Assembly: GCF_022458865.1 (NCBI RefSeq)
Contig: NZ_JAJNMU010000003.1
Location: 62,001-126,000 of the forward strand
Direction: 5' to 3'
From: Paenibacillus periandrae
Lineage (GTDB): Bacteria > Bacillota > Bacilli > Paenibacillales > NBRC-103111
DNA length: 64,000 nucleotides
Part shown: positions 56,183 to 64,000 of the stretch, in pieces
Layout: the number at the start of each line of letters is the position of its first letter
Position numbering within the stretch: the stretch's first letter is position 1
Made by a program: the position numbers and the translations under genes
Notes under the pieces: model-generated
Seen by the model: only the letters and a program-made list of their open reading frames with translations
What the model was told of the DNA's origin: nothing
The model's database searches: none

Positions 56183-56761
56183 TTACAGCTTGTCATGTAT
56201 GGTCAAAAATTGCTGGGCATCCTTGCGCGGACGCGGTGGCGGAATGAGCTCCGGATAGCCTATATGCAGCAAGCCGACGATTTTCTCACCTGGCTGCACC
56301 CCTACCGTCTCCCGAAATCCAGGATGGTAATTAAAGTTATTCGTCTTCCAGACGACGCCAAGACCTCGTTCCCAAGCAGCAAGCTGAAAGGTCTGTATCC
56401 AGGCGCTAGCGGCTGCATAATCCTCATCCCACTGCTTTTGGCGGGAATCCTCGTTCATTACCACAATCAAGTGCATGGGCACATGCAGAAAATATTCCAT
56501 TTTCTTTTGAGCATACTTAATCCGATCTTCAGCACTATAGGTGTCGACCATAGCTTTGGCCAATGTGTCACGTGCTTCTTCCATATAAAGAATGAATCTC
56601 CATGGCTCCCGGACTCCATGAGTGGGTGCCCAGGCAGCAACATTCAGCAGCTCGATCAGCAGTTCCTTTGATACAGGGTCGCTTTTGAACTGACGAATTG
56701 AGCGTCGCGATTTTATCAAATCAGCCATTGCGCCTGTATTTTGTGTATGTAATAATTCCAT
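56183..56761 (-). CDS. Nitroreductase-family flavoprotein (YfhC-like), first gene of iron operon
   Basis: 192 residues. ADLIKSRRSIRQFKSDPVS is the FMN-binding N-terminus, APTHGVREPWRFI follows near residue 55, and GLGVVWKTN with VGLLHIGYPE close the fold. In Bacillus, yfhC encodes such a protein beside yfiYZ-yfhA. A perfect Fur box lies 35-50 bases upstream, so iron starvation should induce it. A role in reducing ferric siderophores after import is an attractive inference, not shown. AAAGGAGG precedes the ATG. Confidence 0.88.
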   Translation of the reverse strand: MELLHTQNTGAMADLIKSRRSIRQFKSDPVSKELLIELLNVAAWAPTHGVREPWRFILYMEEARDTLAKAMVDTYSAEDRIKYAQKKMEYFLHVPMHLIVVMNEDSRQKQWDEDYAAASAWIQTFQLAAWERGLGVVWKTNNFNYHPGFRETVGVQPGEKIVGLLHIGYPELIPPPRPRKDAQQFLTIHDKL

Positions 56762-56795
56762 GACTGGGTAACCTCCTTTTATAGCTCTATATAAT

Positions 56796-56810
56796 TGATA
56801 ATGATTATCA
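56796..56810. promoter_or_regulatory. Perfect Fur box of the nitroreductase-siderophore operon
   Basis: TGATAATGATTATCA, 15 of 15 consensus positions, continuing into TTA for a near-complete 19-mer. It lies 35 bases upstream of the nitroreductase start. Confidence 0.88.
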
Positions 56811-56901
56811 TTAGTCCTTATCCATCATAAAGATGATTTTAGTGATTGTACATATCTTAATTTGTCTGATTGGCTGGATTATTTTGTCCCGACAAATGAA
56901 T

Positions 56902-56928
56902 AAAAAAAGAACCCATAGGGATGGGTTC
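56902..56928 (-). terminator. Terminator of the pseudouridine synthase gene
   Basis: GAACCCA pairs with TGGGTTC, and on the minus strand TTTTTTT follows. Confidence 0.88.
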
Positions 56929-56940
56929 GCTAGGATAAGG

Positions 56941-57936
56941 TTATTGGCCGTCATGAGGGGAAGGGCGGAACGGGTGCAAAAACATTTTGGGAATCGCCGT
57001 TTCGAAGCGCAGCAGCTCCCCTTTGGTCGGATGTATAAAGGCTAGAACGCGTGCGTGCAGACCGAGCCGATTAATGATTTTCGATTTGGAGCCATACTTC
57101 TTGTCACCGACAACAGGATGCCCGATGTCCTCCATATGAACACGAATCTGATTTTTGCGGCCTGTTTCCAGATGAATATCCAACAAAGAAAAATTTCCGT
57201 TCGTTTGGACCAATCGGTAATGGGTTATCGCTTGTTGTCCATCATTGGGGTACTGGCTGGAGTACATCTTAAGTGTGCTGCTTTCTTTGAGCCATGAGGT
57301 GATCGTTCCTTCAATTTTTCGCACCTTGCCTTCAACCAGAGCTGTGTAGGAACGCTCCTTGACCATATCCTGCCATGCGTTTTGCAACGTTTGCTGAACC
57401 TTTTCGCTTTTGGCGAATACCATCACTCCCGAGGTGTCACGGTCCAGTCGGTGAACGATGAAAATCCGGTTGCGCGGATTTTCTTCACGAACATGCATCG
57501 TAAGCTGGCGATAGGCTGTGACCTCGTCTTCCTTGTGCGTCGCTGAAACTGACAAAATACCGGAATCCTTGTTAATGACGATGAGATCCTCGTCCTCATG
57601 TAAAATAGTGAGGCCTAATATAGGTGATGCCTGTGCAGATTTATCCTTGCTAATACTGACGATATGTCCGGGCATGAGTGCAAAATTATAGGTGGTTATA
57701 GTCCGGTCATTCACAGAAACCTGCCCGCGGGCCAGAATGGATTTAACTGAATTACGTCCCATATTGGAGAGATGCTCCAATAAAAAAGTCAGCAGCTCCG
57801 CGGGCTCCGCTACCTTGAAGACGATAGGCTTGGAAGGGCCCTTATGTGAAGTTGTCTGCTTATTAGAAATATGGGCTTTGTTAGCTGGGCGTGGATTTCG
57901 ATTTGCGCCTCGATTGGCTTTGGGTGGTTTACTCAT
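56941..57936 (-). CDS. RluA-family RNA pseudouridine synthase
   Basis: 331 residues. A basic N-terminal tail of about 40 residues precedes an S4 RNA-binding domain (NSVKSILARGQVSVND). The synthase domain has VHRLDRDTSGVMVFAKS with the catalytic Asp near residue 165, then LETGRKNQIRVHMEDIGHPVVGD. It modifies uridines in rRNA or tRNA. Similar to Bacillus YlyB/YhcT/YjbO types; which target cannot be told. Confidence 0.92.
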   Translation of the reverse strand: MSKPPKANRGANRNPRPANKAHISNKQTTSHKGPSKPIVFKVAEPAELLTFLLEHLSNMGRNSVKSILARGQVSVNDRTITTYNFALMPGHIVSISKDKSAQASPILGLTILHEDEDLIVINKDSGILSVSATHKEDEVTAYRQLTMHVREENPRNRIFIVHRLDRDTSGVMVFAKSEKVQQTLQNAWQDMVKERSYTALVEGKVRKIEGTITSWLKESSTLKMYSSQYPNDGQQAITHYRLVQTNGNFSLLDIHLETGRKNQIRVHMEDIGHPVVGDKKYGSKSKIINRLGLHARVLAFIHPTKGELLRFETAIPKMFLHPFRPSPHDGQ

Positions 57937-58254
57937 TAGGTAGTTGTCGCTCCGATTCCTTGGTTTATTCTTATACTATACCATGTTCGGCAGGGTGGGA
58001 GAAGGTCATGCGCAGCGAATGTGGAATCAGGTTTTGTATGGATAACAGCATAATCTTGCTTGAGTTGACATAATGAAAGCTTTCCATGCATAGAATAAAC
58101 TTTACCGGGAATCCTACAAATAGAAGGTAAACGGTAAGAATATGTAAATAATGGTGAAAGGCCTTAAGTTAACAGAGTGTTCACACGAAGTTAATACTGC
58201 GTTCATGTTAATGGCTTACACTTAGTCGTAGCCAATGAAAGAGGAGGGAAATTA
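57937..58254. other. Intergenic region of about 320 bases
   Basis: No convincing gene. A TTGACA at about 58065 might serve as a -35 element but no well-spaced -10 follows. It should hold promoters for the divergent pseudouridine synthase and the 76-residue protein gene. Confidence 0.4.
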
Positions 58255-58485
58255 ATGATTTTATATCAAATGGCCAAACGGATGGAGCAAAGAAAGAAGC
58301 TCCAGCACACGATTGAGCAATCCGAGGGTATTACGGCACAGCAGCTTGTCACGCAAAAGGAACAGGTTGAAGCACAGCTGATGACGCAGGCGAATTATTG
58401 GGCAGAAGAAGGCAATGACGAATTCATGTTAAGCGCAATGGTTCCTGAGGTTGGCGGCATTCAAACAAATACAGGAGGCTTGTAG
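58255..58485 (+). CDS. Small hypothetical helical protein
   Basis: 76 residues with AGAGGAGGG just ahead of the ATG. Helical and Gln/Glu-rich in the first 55 residues (QRKKLQHTIEQSE, QQLVTQKEQVEAQL), then a Gly/Thr tail. No membrane segment or known motif. The strong ribosome site and following terminator support a real gene. I do not recognise it. Confidence 0.75.
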   Translation: MILYQMAKRMEQRKKLQHTIEQSEGITAQQLVTQKEQVEAQLMTQANYWAEEGNDEFMLSAMVPEVGGIQTNTGGL

Positions 58486-58488
58486 CTG

Positions 58489-58530
58489 GAAATGGAATTT
58501 ACCTTACGAGGTGTTCCATTTCTTTTTTTT
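58489..58530 (+). terminator. Terminator after the small hypothetical gene
   Basis: GAAATGGAA pairs with TTCCATTTC, followed by TTTTTTTT. Confidence 0.85.
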
Positions 58531-58598
58531 GTATTCGGCATCTTTTCCGTGTAAAATAGGGTTGCATGAATCCTGTAAAGTAAAAGAGGTTATTTCGC

Positions 58599-60362
58599 AT
58601 GAAAATCGTATTATCGACGCTTAACGCCAAATTTATCCATACATCGCTTGCCATCCGTTATTTGAAAGCTTTCTGTGGCGACGATTTTAACATAGACATT
58701 ACGGAATATACGATAAAAGATCCAGCGATGAACATCGTTTCGGATTTATTTCAGCGTCAGCCGGATGTGATCGGGTTCTCCTGTTACATCTGGAATATCG
58801 AGGAAACGATTACCGTGATCAGTATGCTGAAAAAAATTAATCCTCAGCTTATTATCATTTTAGGTGGTCCTGAAGTCTCTTATGATACCGAATATTGGAT
58901 GGAGAGACTGCCGCAGGTCGATTATATCGTGATGGGTGAGGGAGAAGAAACCTTCCATCATTTACTGAAGGAAATTAGTGGAGATCGTGCCTTCTACAGT
59001 GTATTCGGGACTGCTTATCGCAAAGAGGGCAGAGTTCTGATCAATCCGCCGCGGCCAAAGCTGAAGCTCGATGATATCCCGTCGCCACACCGATTTGCCG
59101 AAGATGTTCCGAGCCTGGCGAATCGTGTCGTTTATTTTGAAACGAGCCGTGGCTGCCCGTTTAGCTGTCAGTTCTGCTTGTCCTCGATTGAAGTGGGTGT
59201 TCGTTATTTTGACATCGATCGGACAAAAAACGACATTCTGTATTTGATTGCATCGGGTGCGAAGCTGATCAAGTTTGTGGACAGAACCTTTAATATCAAA
59301 CGCGATTATGCGATGGACATATTTGAATTTCTCATTAATAATCATCAGGGCTGTGTGTTCCAATTTGAGATTACAGCGGACATTATGCGGCCCGAGGTAT
59401 TGGAGTATTTGGCGGAAAACGCGCCGCCGGGTGTGTTCCGTTTTGAAATTGGCGTACAATCCACGAATGATTTGACGAATGGACTTGTGAAGCGTCGGCA
59501 AAATTTTGCCAAGCTGTCGCGAACCGTGACCATGGTCAAGGAAAGTGGCAAGATTGATCAGCATTTGGATTTGATTGCCGGCTTGCCTGAGGAGAATTAT
59601 CATTCATTCCGCAAAACGTTCAACGATGTGTTTGAATTGGGGCCTGAGGAGCTGCAGCTCGGATTTTTGAAAATGCTGCGGGGTACAGGCATGCGCGCTG
59701 ATGCTGAAAAGTATGGTTACATGTATATGGACAATGCGCCCTACGAAATTTTGGGCAACGATATATTGCCATTCTCCGATCTGGTCCGGATCAAACGGGT
59801 TGAAGATGTACTGGAGAAATACTGGAACTCACATCGTCTGGATCATACCGTGAATTATTTAATTCGCCAGCAGTTCCCTTCGGCATTTGATTTCTTCCAG
59901 CAGTTTGGCGATTATTGGGAAGCTCAGGGCTGGCAAAAAATTGGCCATCAGCTCGAGGATTTGTTTACCCGACTGCGTGCGTTCCTGATTCATCGGGGAA
60001 CACAGCGGATGGATGTTATTGAGGGCTTGATGAAACTGGATTATTTCCTGAACCATAAGTACAAGCCTCGTAAAATATGGTGGGAATTTACTCTGAACAA
60101 AGCGGCACAGAACGATTATTTACGCAGACTTGTCCATAACCCGGAGGCTGTTTCCACAGCTTATGCTGAACTTGGTATCGGGGAGAAGGATATCCACAAG
60201 CACGTGATGATCGAGGTGCTTCCGTTTCGACTGGATACGTATCTGGAAACAGGCGAGCTTATCGCCGATGCGGAGCAACTGCTTATCATTTATTTCCCAC
60301 CTGACACTTCGACTCGTGCCATGCACTTTACATTGTCGCTAACATCGGCGAAGGCGATGTAG
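58599..60362 (+). CDS. B12-binding radical SAM protein, DUF4080 type
   Basis: 587 residues. The N-terminal cobalamin-binding-like domain (about 1-140) shows LSTLNAKFIHTSLAIRYLKA and DVIGFSCYIWN. The radical SAM core has GCPFSCQFCLS near residue 186, three Cys in CxxxCxxC for the [4Fe-4S] cluster, and FEIGVQSTN and LIAGLPEE strands. The C-terminal DUF4080-like region follows. Such proteins carry out methylations or other radical chemistry; substrate unknown. AAGAGG precedes the ATG. Confidence 0.9.
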   Translation: MKIVLSTLNAKFIHTSLAIRYLKAFCGDDFNIDITEYTIKDPAMNIVSDLFQRQPDVIGFSCYIWNIEETITVISMLKKINPQLIIILGGPEVSYDTEYWMERLPQVDYIVMGEGEETFHHLLKEISGDRAFYSVFGTAYRKEGRVLINPPRPKLKLDDIPSPHRFAEDVPSLANRVVYFETSRGCPFSCQFCLSSIEVGVRYFDIDRTKNDILYLIASGAKLIKFVDRTFNIKRDYAMDIFEFLINNHQGCVFQFEITADIMRPEVLEYLAENAPPGVFRFEIGVQSTNDLTNGLVKRRQNFAKLSRTVTMVKESGKIDQHLDLIAGLPEENYHSFRKTFNDVFELGPEELQLGFLKMLRGTGMRADAEKYGYMYMDNAPYEILGNDILPFSDLVRIKRVEDVLEKYWNSHRLDHTVNYLIRQQFPSAFDFFQQFGDYWEAQGWQKIGHQLEDLFTRLRAFLIHRGTQRMDVIEGLMKLDYFLNHKYKPRKIWWEFTLNKAAQNDYLRRLVHNPEAVSTAYAELGIGEKDIHKHVMIEVLPFRLDTYLETGELIADAEQLLIIYFPPDTSTRAMHFTLSLTSAKAM

Positions 60363-60394
60363 TCTCAGCTTATGGCCCATACCAATATTCAACA

Positions 60395-60439
60395 AAAAGC
60401 AGTCTTAAACTAGAAAGTATAGTTTTAAGACTGCTTTTT
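60395..60439. terminator. Bidirectional terminator between the radical SAM and NUDIX genes
   Basis: AAAAAGCAGTCTTAAACT pairs with AGTTTTAAGACTGCTTTTT, T-runs on both strands. Confidence 0.9.
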
Positions 60440-60446
60440 CGAGTTG

Positions 60447-61073
60447 TTAATCAATTATTGTTGGTTGGTCCGGGTTTCTTAAAAATTCAAAAATCAGTTT
60501 AATTTGGGATTCGGTATTTCGATCCGTGGAAAGGTTCGGTAATTGATTTTCAGAAAAAAACTGGATATCCGTTGTTTCTATTCCTGTTATTGGAGCTCCC
60601 CCGATAATCTCGCAGCGAATAAAGATTTTGTAATAATGGTAAGGCTGTGGCGGGTGGGGATGTTTAGTGCTGTCAAAAATTGCGAGCAATTTCGTGACCT
60701 TTACCTCATATCCAGACTCCTCTTTTATTTCCTTGATTACATTTTCAGAGGGAGATAGACCGATATCGCAAAAACCGCCAGGTAAAGACCATCTATTGTT
60801 ATTGCTTTCTCTTACCATTAAAATTTGATCGTCTTTAAATACGACTCCGCGTACATCCGCTTTAGGCGTTTGAAAACCGGTTTCATTCGTAAATAAGTCA
60901 TTGATCTTGTCCATCTCTAATTCCGTGTAGGTCTGCACAATTTCCGCACTAATGGTACGCAGCTCGTTGAATCGTTCAATATCAAAGGGATCTTTGGAAA
61001 AGGTTAACCCCGCTTGTGATAAAAATTGTATCCTTTTTGCCCAATCCAGCCATTGCAAGCTCATTACGAACAC
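60447..61073 (-). CDS. NUDIX hydrolase with N-terminal NUDIX-N domain
   Basis: 208 residues. About 60 N-terminal helical residues (LDWAKRIQFLSQAGLTFSKD) form the NUDIX_N domain seen in Bacillus-type ADP-ribose or nucleotide-sugar pyrophosphatases. The NUDIX domain has WSLPGGFCDIGLSPSENVIK and EIKEESGYEV. The usual GE in GxxExGE is replaced by DIGLS, and REVxEE reads KEIKEE, so it is a divergent NUDIX box, though the metal-binding EE pair remains. Confidence 0.87.
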   Translation of the reverse strand: MFVMSLQWLDWAKRIQFLSQAGLTFSKDPFDIERFNELRTISAEIVQTYTELEMDKINDLFTNETGFQTPKADVRGVVFKDDQILMVRESNNNRWSLPGGFCDIGLSPSENVIKEIKEESGYEVKVTKLLAIFDSTKHPHPPQPYHYYKIFIRCEIIGGAPITGIETTDIQFFSENQLPNLSTDRNTESQIKLIFEFLRNPDQPTIID

Positions 61074-61081
61074 ACCTCATT

Positions 61082-61126
61082 GAAAAAGCATCTGAGAGCC
61101 ATGTTTCAGGGGCCATTCAGATGCTT
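61082..61126 (-). terminator. Terminator of manA
   Basis: AAGCATCTGA pairs with TCAGATGCTT, and on the minus strand TTTTTCA follows. Confidence 0.85.
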
Positions 61127-61154
61127 AGTTTATTTTGAATCATACAAATAAGAA

Positions 61155-62123
61155 TTAAGGAAGATAGCTTCTTAGAACCGTCATCGATCCTGTGAGCGTA
61201 TACTCGCCTAAGCTGGCAGGAATCAGATAGCACTCACCTGGTTTGACAGACTGCTGCTCTCCATCGCCCCATTCAATCGTTCCAGATCCATCACAGATCA
61301 CATGAATGATAAAGCTTTCAGGTGTTGTTTGCAGCTTCCATGCCTGTTCAACCTTGCCCTTTTCAGTAATGAAAAATGGGGATTGAGCCAAAGTCAGCCA
61401 TTGATTGGAAGATTCCAAATTGGTTTTCATAAAAGTAGCTCCGGAATTGGAGTAAGCAATTACATTTAACGAGTCTTCAATATGCAAGTCCCGAGGCTTG
61501 CCGTCCAGACCCAATCGATTGTAATCATACAAACGGTATGTACTGTCGGAATTTTGCTGAATTTCGGCAACAAGTACACCTGCACCCAAAGCATGTACAG
61601 TACCTGAAGGAATGTAGAAGGAGTCGCCGGTTTCAACTGTAATTTCATTCAGCGTATCCATAATCCGGTTTTCGCTGATTGCCTGAGCCAATTGCTCACG
61701 GGTGACTCCATCGTTCATGCCATAGATTATTTTGGCTCCTGGCTTGGCGTCAAGAATATACCACATTTCGGTTTTGCCCAGCTCACCTGACGGCAGCCCT
61801 TGATAAGTATCGTTAGGATGAACCTGAACGGACAAGTCGTCCTGACAATCCAGCAATTTGATCAATAAAGGGAAGCGGCCATTCTTCTCGGAAAATCCCT
61901 TACTGCCAAAAAACGTCTGACCGTATTGTTCACGGACTTCGTCCAAACCAAGGCCTTTGAGTGTACCATTAATAACCTTAGTCGTACCGTTAGGATGATC
62001 ACCAATGGCCCAAGCTTCTCCTATGGGTCCCTCCGGTAATTCTAACCCGAATTGCTCAAGCGCCCGACCTCCCCAAACACGTTCTTTCAGTTCCGGTTGA
62101 AATAATAAAGGATATGGTTTCAT
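61155..62123 (-). CDS. manA: Mannose-6-phosphate isomerase, class I
   Basis: Interconverts mannose-6-phosphate and fructose-6-phosphate, supplying mannose for glycans. 322 residues, the short Bacillus-type length. RVWGGRAL at the start, LSVQVHPND and KTEMWYIL with zinc ligands, DSFYIPSGTVHALG with the second His, and VAEIQQNSDSTYRLYDYNR are family hallmarks. Cupin C-terminal part. Own terminator follows. Confidence 0.94.
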   Translation of the reverse strand: MKPYPLLFQPELKERVWGGRALEQFGLELPEGPIGEAWAIGDHPNGTTKVINGTLKGLGLDEVREQYGQTFFGSKGFSEKNGRFPLLIKLLDCQDDLSVQVHPNDTYQGLPSGELGKTEMWYILDAKPGAKIIYGMNDGVTREQLAQAISENRIMDTLNEITVETGDSFYIPSGTVHALGAGVLVAEIQQNSDSTYRLYDYNRLGLDGKPRDLHIEDSLNVIAYSNSGATFMKTNLESSNQWLTLAQSPFFITEKGKVEQAWKLQTTPESFIIHVICDGSGTIEWGDGEQQSVKPGECYLIPASLGEYTLTGSMTVLRSYLP

Positions 62124-62188
62124 TCGATTCCCTACTTTCTCCCATGAATTCTGCTTCTTTATGCATATGTAGCCTACCTTGCATTATA

Positions 62189-62767
62189 TCAATCCAGCTT
62201 CAGCTTTTCTACCGCGATCAAATAGGGAGGATGATTTCTTTGATTCATGAAACGGTATTCCAGCACTTGAAACTGCTTTTGCGGTAGTTGTTCGGCCCAG
62301 ACGCGAACGGCTGCGGCCTCATCCTCGCCACCTTGATGTCCAGTATACAGCACAATAGTGAGTATACCGCCTTTTCTTAAGCTGGCTGCGGCAGCCTGCA
62401 GCGCGGGAATGGTAGTGGATGGAGTAGTAACAGCCTGATGATCGCTTCCAGGAAGGTAGCCAAGGTTGAACATGACCGCCCCAACTTGTTGCTCAGCGGC
62501 TTCCGGGACATGGGAATCCAGCTCTGCATGACTGCACAAATGCAGCCGGACATGGGAATAGTCCGGCTGCTCTTGGGCCAAGCGTTGTTTAGTTGCGGTA
62601 ATCGCTTGCTGCTGAATGTCAAAGGCATGTACAGTGCCTTTATGACCTACCAGCCTTGCGAGGAAAAGCGTGTCGCCCCCATTGCCAGCAGTAGCATCTA
62701 CTACCGTATCTCCGGGTCCCACAAGCTGCTCAACCAGCTTGTGGGCATAGTTAAGAATAGATAACAA
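62189..62767 (-). CDS. mnmM: SAM-dependent methyltransferase, YtqB/MnmM type
   Basis: 192 residues. VDATAGNGGDTLFLARLVG is the SAM-binding motif, and VHAFDIQQQAI the acidic ribose-binding strand. FNLGYLPGSDH is characteristic of the YtqB family, now known as MnmM, which methylates nm5s2U34 of tRNA in Bacillus. The neighbouring TIGR01212 radical SAM gene beyond the cytochrome gene repeats the ytqA-ytqB association. Confidence 0.88.
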   Translation of the reverse strand: MLSILNYAHKLVEQLVGPGDTVVDATAGNGGDTLFLARLVGHKGTVHAFDIQQQAITATKQRLAQEQPDYSHVRLHLCSHAELDSHVPEAAEQQVGAVMFNLGYLPGSDHQAVTTPSTTIPALQAAAASLRKGGILTIVLYTGHQGGEDEAAAVRVWAEQLPQKQFQVLEYRFMNQRNHPPYLIAVEKLKLD

Positions 62768-62787
62768 ACCGAACCCGCCTCCATCGA

Positions 62788-63549
62788 TTATTTTTTGCTG
62801 GCCAGCCAGCTTGCCAGTGCTTCAACCTCATCGGCCTTAAGTATATCTTTGAATGCTGGCATCACCTTTCCGCCACCATTTATTTTGGCAATTAATTCAT
62901 CTTTATTTCTTTTGGAACCTACAGCCGATATATTGGGACCCATACCGCCTTGCAGTTGATCTCCATGACAAGCCATACAGTTGTCCTTGAACAGCACTTC
63001 TGCTTTTGCAGCAGCCGCGGCGGCGACCGGTGCTTTGGTATCTGTGACTGGCTTAGGCGCGTCTGCAGGCGCTGCAGGTGCCGGGGCAGGACTGGGAGCA
63101 GGCGTCGCTTTGGGCTGCTCTTGCACGGGCTGTGCTTCCGGCTTCACAGCCTCCGTCTTGGCCGGTTCTGGCGCGGCCGCCTTGGACTCTTGCGTCTGCG
63201 GTGCGGTCGGCTTGGCGACGACCTCAGGTGCAGCTGCCTTTGGCTGCTCTTGTGCAGCAGCAGGCTCGGGCTTAACCTCGGCCGCAGGCGCTGCTGGCTT
63301 TGCTGGCTCTGGCGTAGGCGTCGCAGCAGGTTTCGCAGCTTCGGCTGCGCTGCCAGAGCTGCTGCCGCTTGGTGTGTTAGCTGGCGGTTTAACCTCAGCC
63401 TCAGACTTCGGCGGGGTCACTGCCGCGCTCGTGCTCGCCGGGTTCGGTGCTGTGCTTGCCTGCGGTGCAGCAGGCTTGTCATTGCTGCATCCGGCGATAG
63501 CCAGTACGGCTAGCATACAGGTCCATACAAACAGGCTTCGTTTCTTCAT
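62788..63549 (-). CDS. Lipoprotein c-type cytochrome with Ala/Pro/Glu-rich linker
   Basis: 253 residues. A lipoprotein signal with IAGC lipobox lies at residues 1-20, then about 160 residues rich in Ala, Pro, Glu and Lys, a low-complexity linker. The last 70 residues are a small cytochrome c: FKDNCMACHGDQ gives CxxCH near residue 191, and GGGKVMPAFKDIL gives the axial Met. This is the cytochrome c551/CccB type. An electron carrier anchored to the outer membrane face is expected. Confidence 0.9.
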   Translation of the reverse strand: MKKRSLFVWTCMLAVLAIAGCSNDKPAAPQASTAPNPASTSAAVTPPKSEAEVKPPANTPSGSSSGSAAEAAKPAATPTPEPAKPAAPAAEVKPEPAAAQEQPKAAAPEVVAKPTAPQTQESKAAAPEPAKTEAVKPEAQPVQEQPKATPAPSPAPAPAAPADAPKPVTDTKAPVAAAAAAKAEVLFKDNCMACHGDQLQGGMGPNISAVGSKRNKDELIAKINGGGKVMPAFKDILKADEVEALASWLASKK

Positions 63550-63669
63550 TAATAGTCACGGCTCCTCACAGTAATTAAATTCATGCTCAGGTTGATGCCT
63601 GGATCTTAACGTCTACTCAGGTAACGTATGGCAGATGTTATTCGGTTCAACTTTCACATGAAAATAATG

Positions 63670-64000
63670 TCAGGAGCAGATGAATTTTTTACCTTGATAC
63701 GTGTTCCGATTTCGCAGCTCCGCATCGATAGCGTTAAGCACTTCCCACTTTTTCAGGCTCCACATCGGGCCGATCAGCAAGTCGCGAGGTGCGTCACCGG
63801 TAAGTCGGTGGACAATCATTTCCTGAGGCAGCAGCTCCAGGGTGTCAACCACAAGCTTGACATATTCGTCCATTTCCAAAAAGCGCAGCAGTCCTGCTTC
63901 ATACTGCTTGACCATCGGCGTTTTGCGCATTAGATGCAGCAGATGGATTTTAATGCCTTCCACGCCCATATTGGCGACAGCACGGCCAGTTTCCAGCATC
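63670..64000 (-). CDS. TIGR01212/YtqA-type radical SAM protein, 5'-truncated by window edge
   Basis: The last 110 or so residues; the frame remains open to the window end. VEGIKIHLLHLMRKTPMVKQY and EMIVHRLTGDAPRDLLIGP are typical of the C-terminal part of the YtqA/TIGR01212 family. The Cys motif lies outside the window. Upstream of the cytochrome and mnmM genes on the same strand. Confidence 0.87.
   Translation of the reverse strand, partial: MLETGRAVANMGVEGIKIHLLHLMRKTPMVKQYEAGLLRFLEMDEYVKLVVDTLELLPQEMIVHRLTGDAPRDLLIGPMWSLKKWEVLNAIDAELRNRNTYQGKKFICS

Noticed and set aside
56833-57045. 70-codon plus-strand frame with a hydrophobic start
   Set aside because: It runs through the terminator and into the 3' end of the pseudouridine synthase gene, and lacks a ribosome site.
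62950-63574. Plus-strand frames of 187 and 197 codons
   Set aside because: Antisense to the Ala/Pro-rich linker of the cytochrome lipoprotein; low complexity leaves the frames open by chance.

Overview
The window looks like chromosome from a spore-forming, low-to-mid GC Firmicute of the Paenibacillaceae, most likely Paenibacillus or a close relative. The evidence is a GerS/YdcC-type lipoprotein, alr, ndoAI, ndoA, tex, the spore cortex gene cmpA and a SprT-type gene in the Bacillales order, plus DUF1128, DUF2621, YjfB-like and YigZ proteins. Starts are often TTG or GTG behind strong AGGAGG-type ribosome sites, and Fur boxes match the Bacillus pattern. Species cannot be fixed from the sequence alone.

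1-24.5 kb is a cell-surface polysaccharide locus, most AT-rich between about 3.3 and 17 kb. It holds a 5'-truncated double-domain GT2 glycosyltransferase, galU, three very large membrane proteins of GT-C/polymerase appearance, and a complete IS256-family insertion with an exact 8-bp target duplication. A five-gene sugar cassette follows (FAD oxidoreductase, GtrB-like transferase, SDR, TIM-barrel isomerase, DPM1-like transferase), preceded by an SMR/ArnE-like small membrane protein. Then come rmlA-rmlC-rmlB-rmlD for dTDP-L-rhamnose, two rhamnosyltransferase-like GT2 proteins and a WbaP/WsfP-type priming glycosyl-phosphate transferase that closes the locus. The layout resembles S-layer glycan or exopolysaccharide clusters of Bacillales.

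24.7-34 kb: a DoxX protein, the ydcC-alr-ndoAI-ndoA-tex block, cmpA on the opposite strand, a SprT-type gene, and tRNA-Asn, tRNA-Ser and tRNA-Leu. The tRNA-Ser 3' end and its terminator begin an array of four tandem units of about 157 bp.

34-50.8 kb: a decayed capsule-type tyrosine phosphatase gene, two diguanylate cyclases, a small XRE/DUF1003 operon, glycerophosphodiesterase, endonuclease IV, purU, tkt, ppnP, pgi, yigZ, a TetR regulator, a YjbQ protein and two small proteins. Divergent from pgi lies an unusual single protein joining a 3-hydroxyisobutyrate-dehydrogenase-like enzyme to a C-terminal PilZ (c-di-GMP receptor) domain, and a perfect 15-bp Fur box lies between these two genes.

50.8-57 kb is an iron-siderophore region: a Btr-type AraC regulator fused to a substrate-binding domain, a chimeric remnant made from a regulator start and a binding-protein end, and an operon of nitroreductase, siderophore-binding lipoprotein and two FecCD permeases behind a perfect Fur box. 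No ATPase is encoded, so a shared ATPase elsewhere is expected.

57-64 kb: an RluA-type pseudouridine synthase, a small unknown protein, a B12-binding radical SAM protein, a NUDIX hydrolase, manA, an MnmM/YtqB-type methyltransferase, a lipoprotein cytochrome c and the 3' part of a YtqA/TIGR01212 radical SAM gene that runs off the window.
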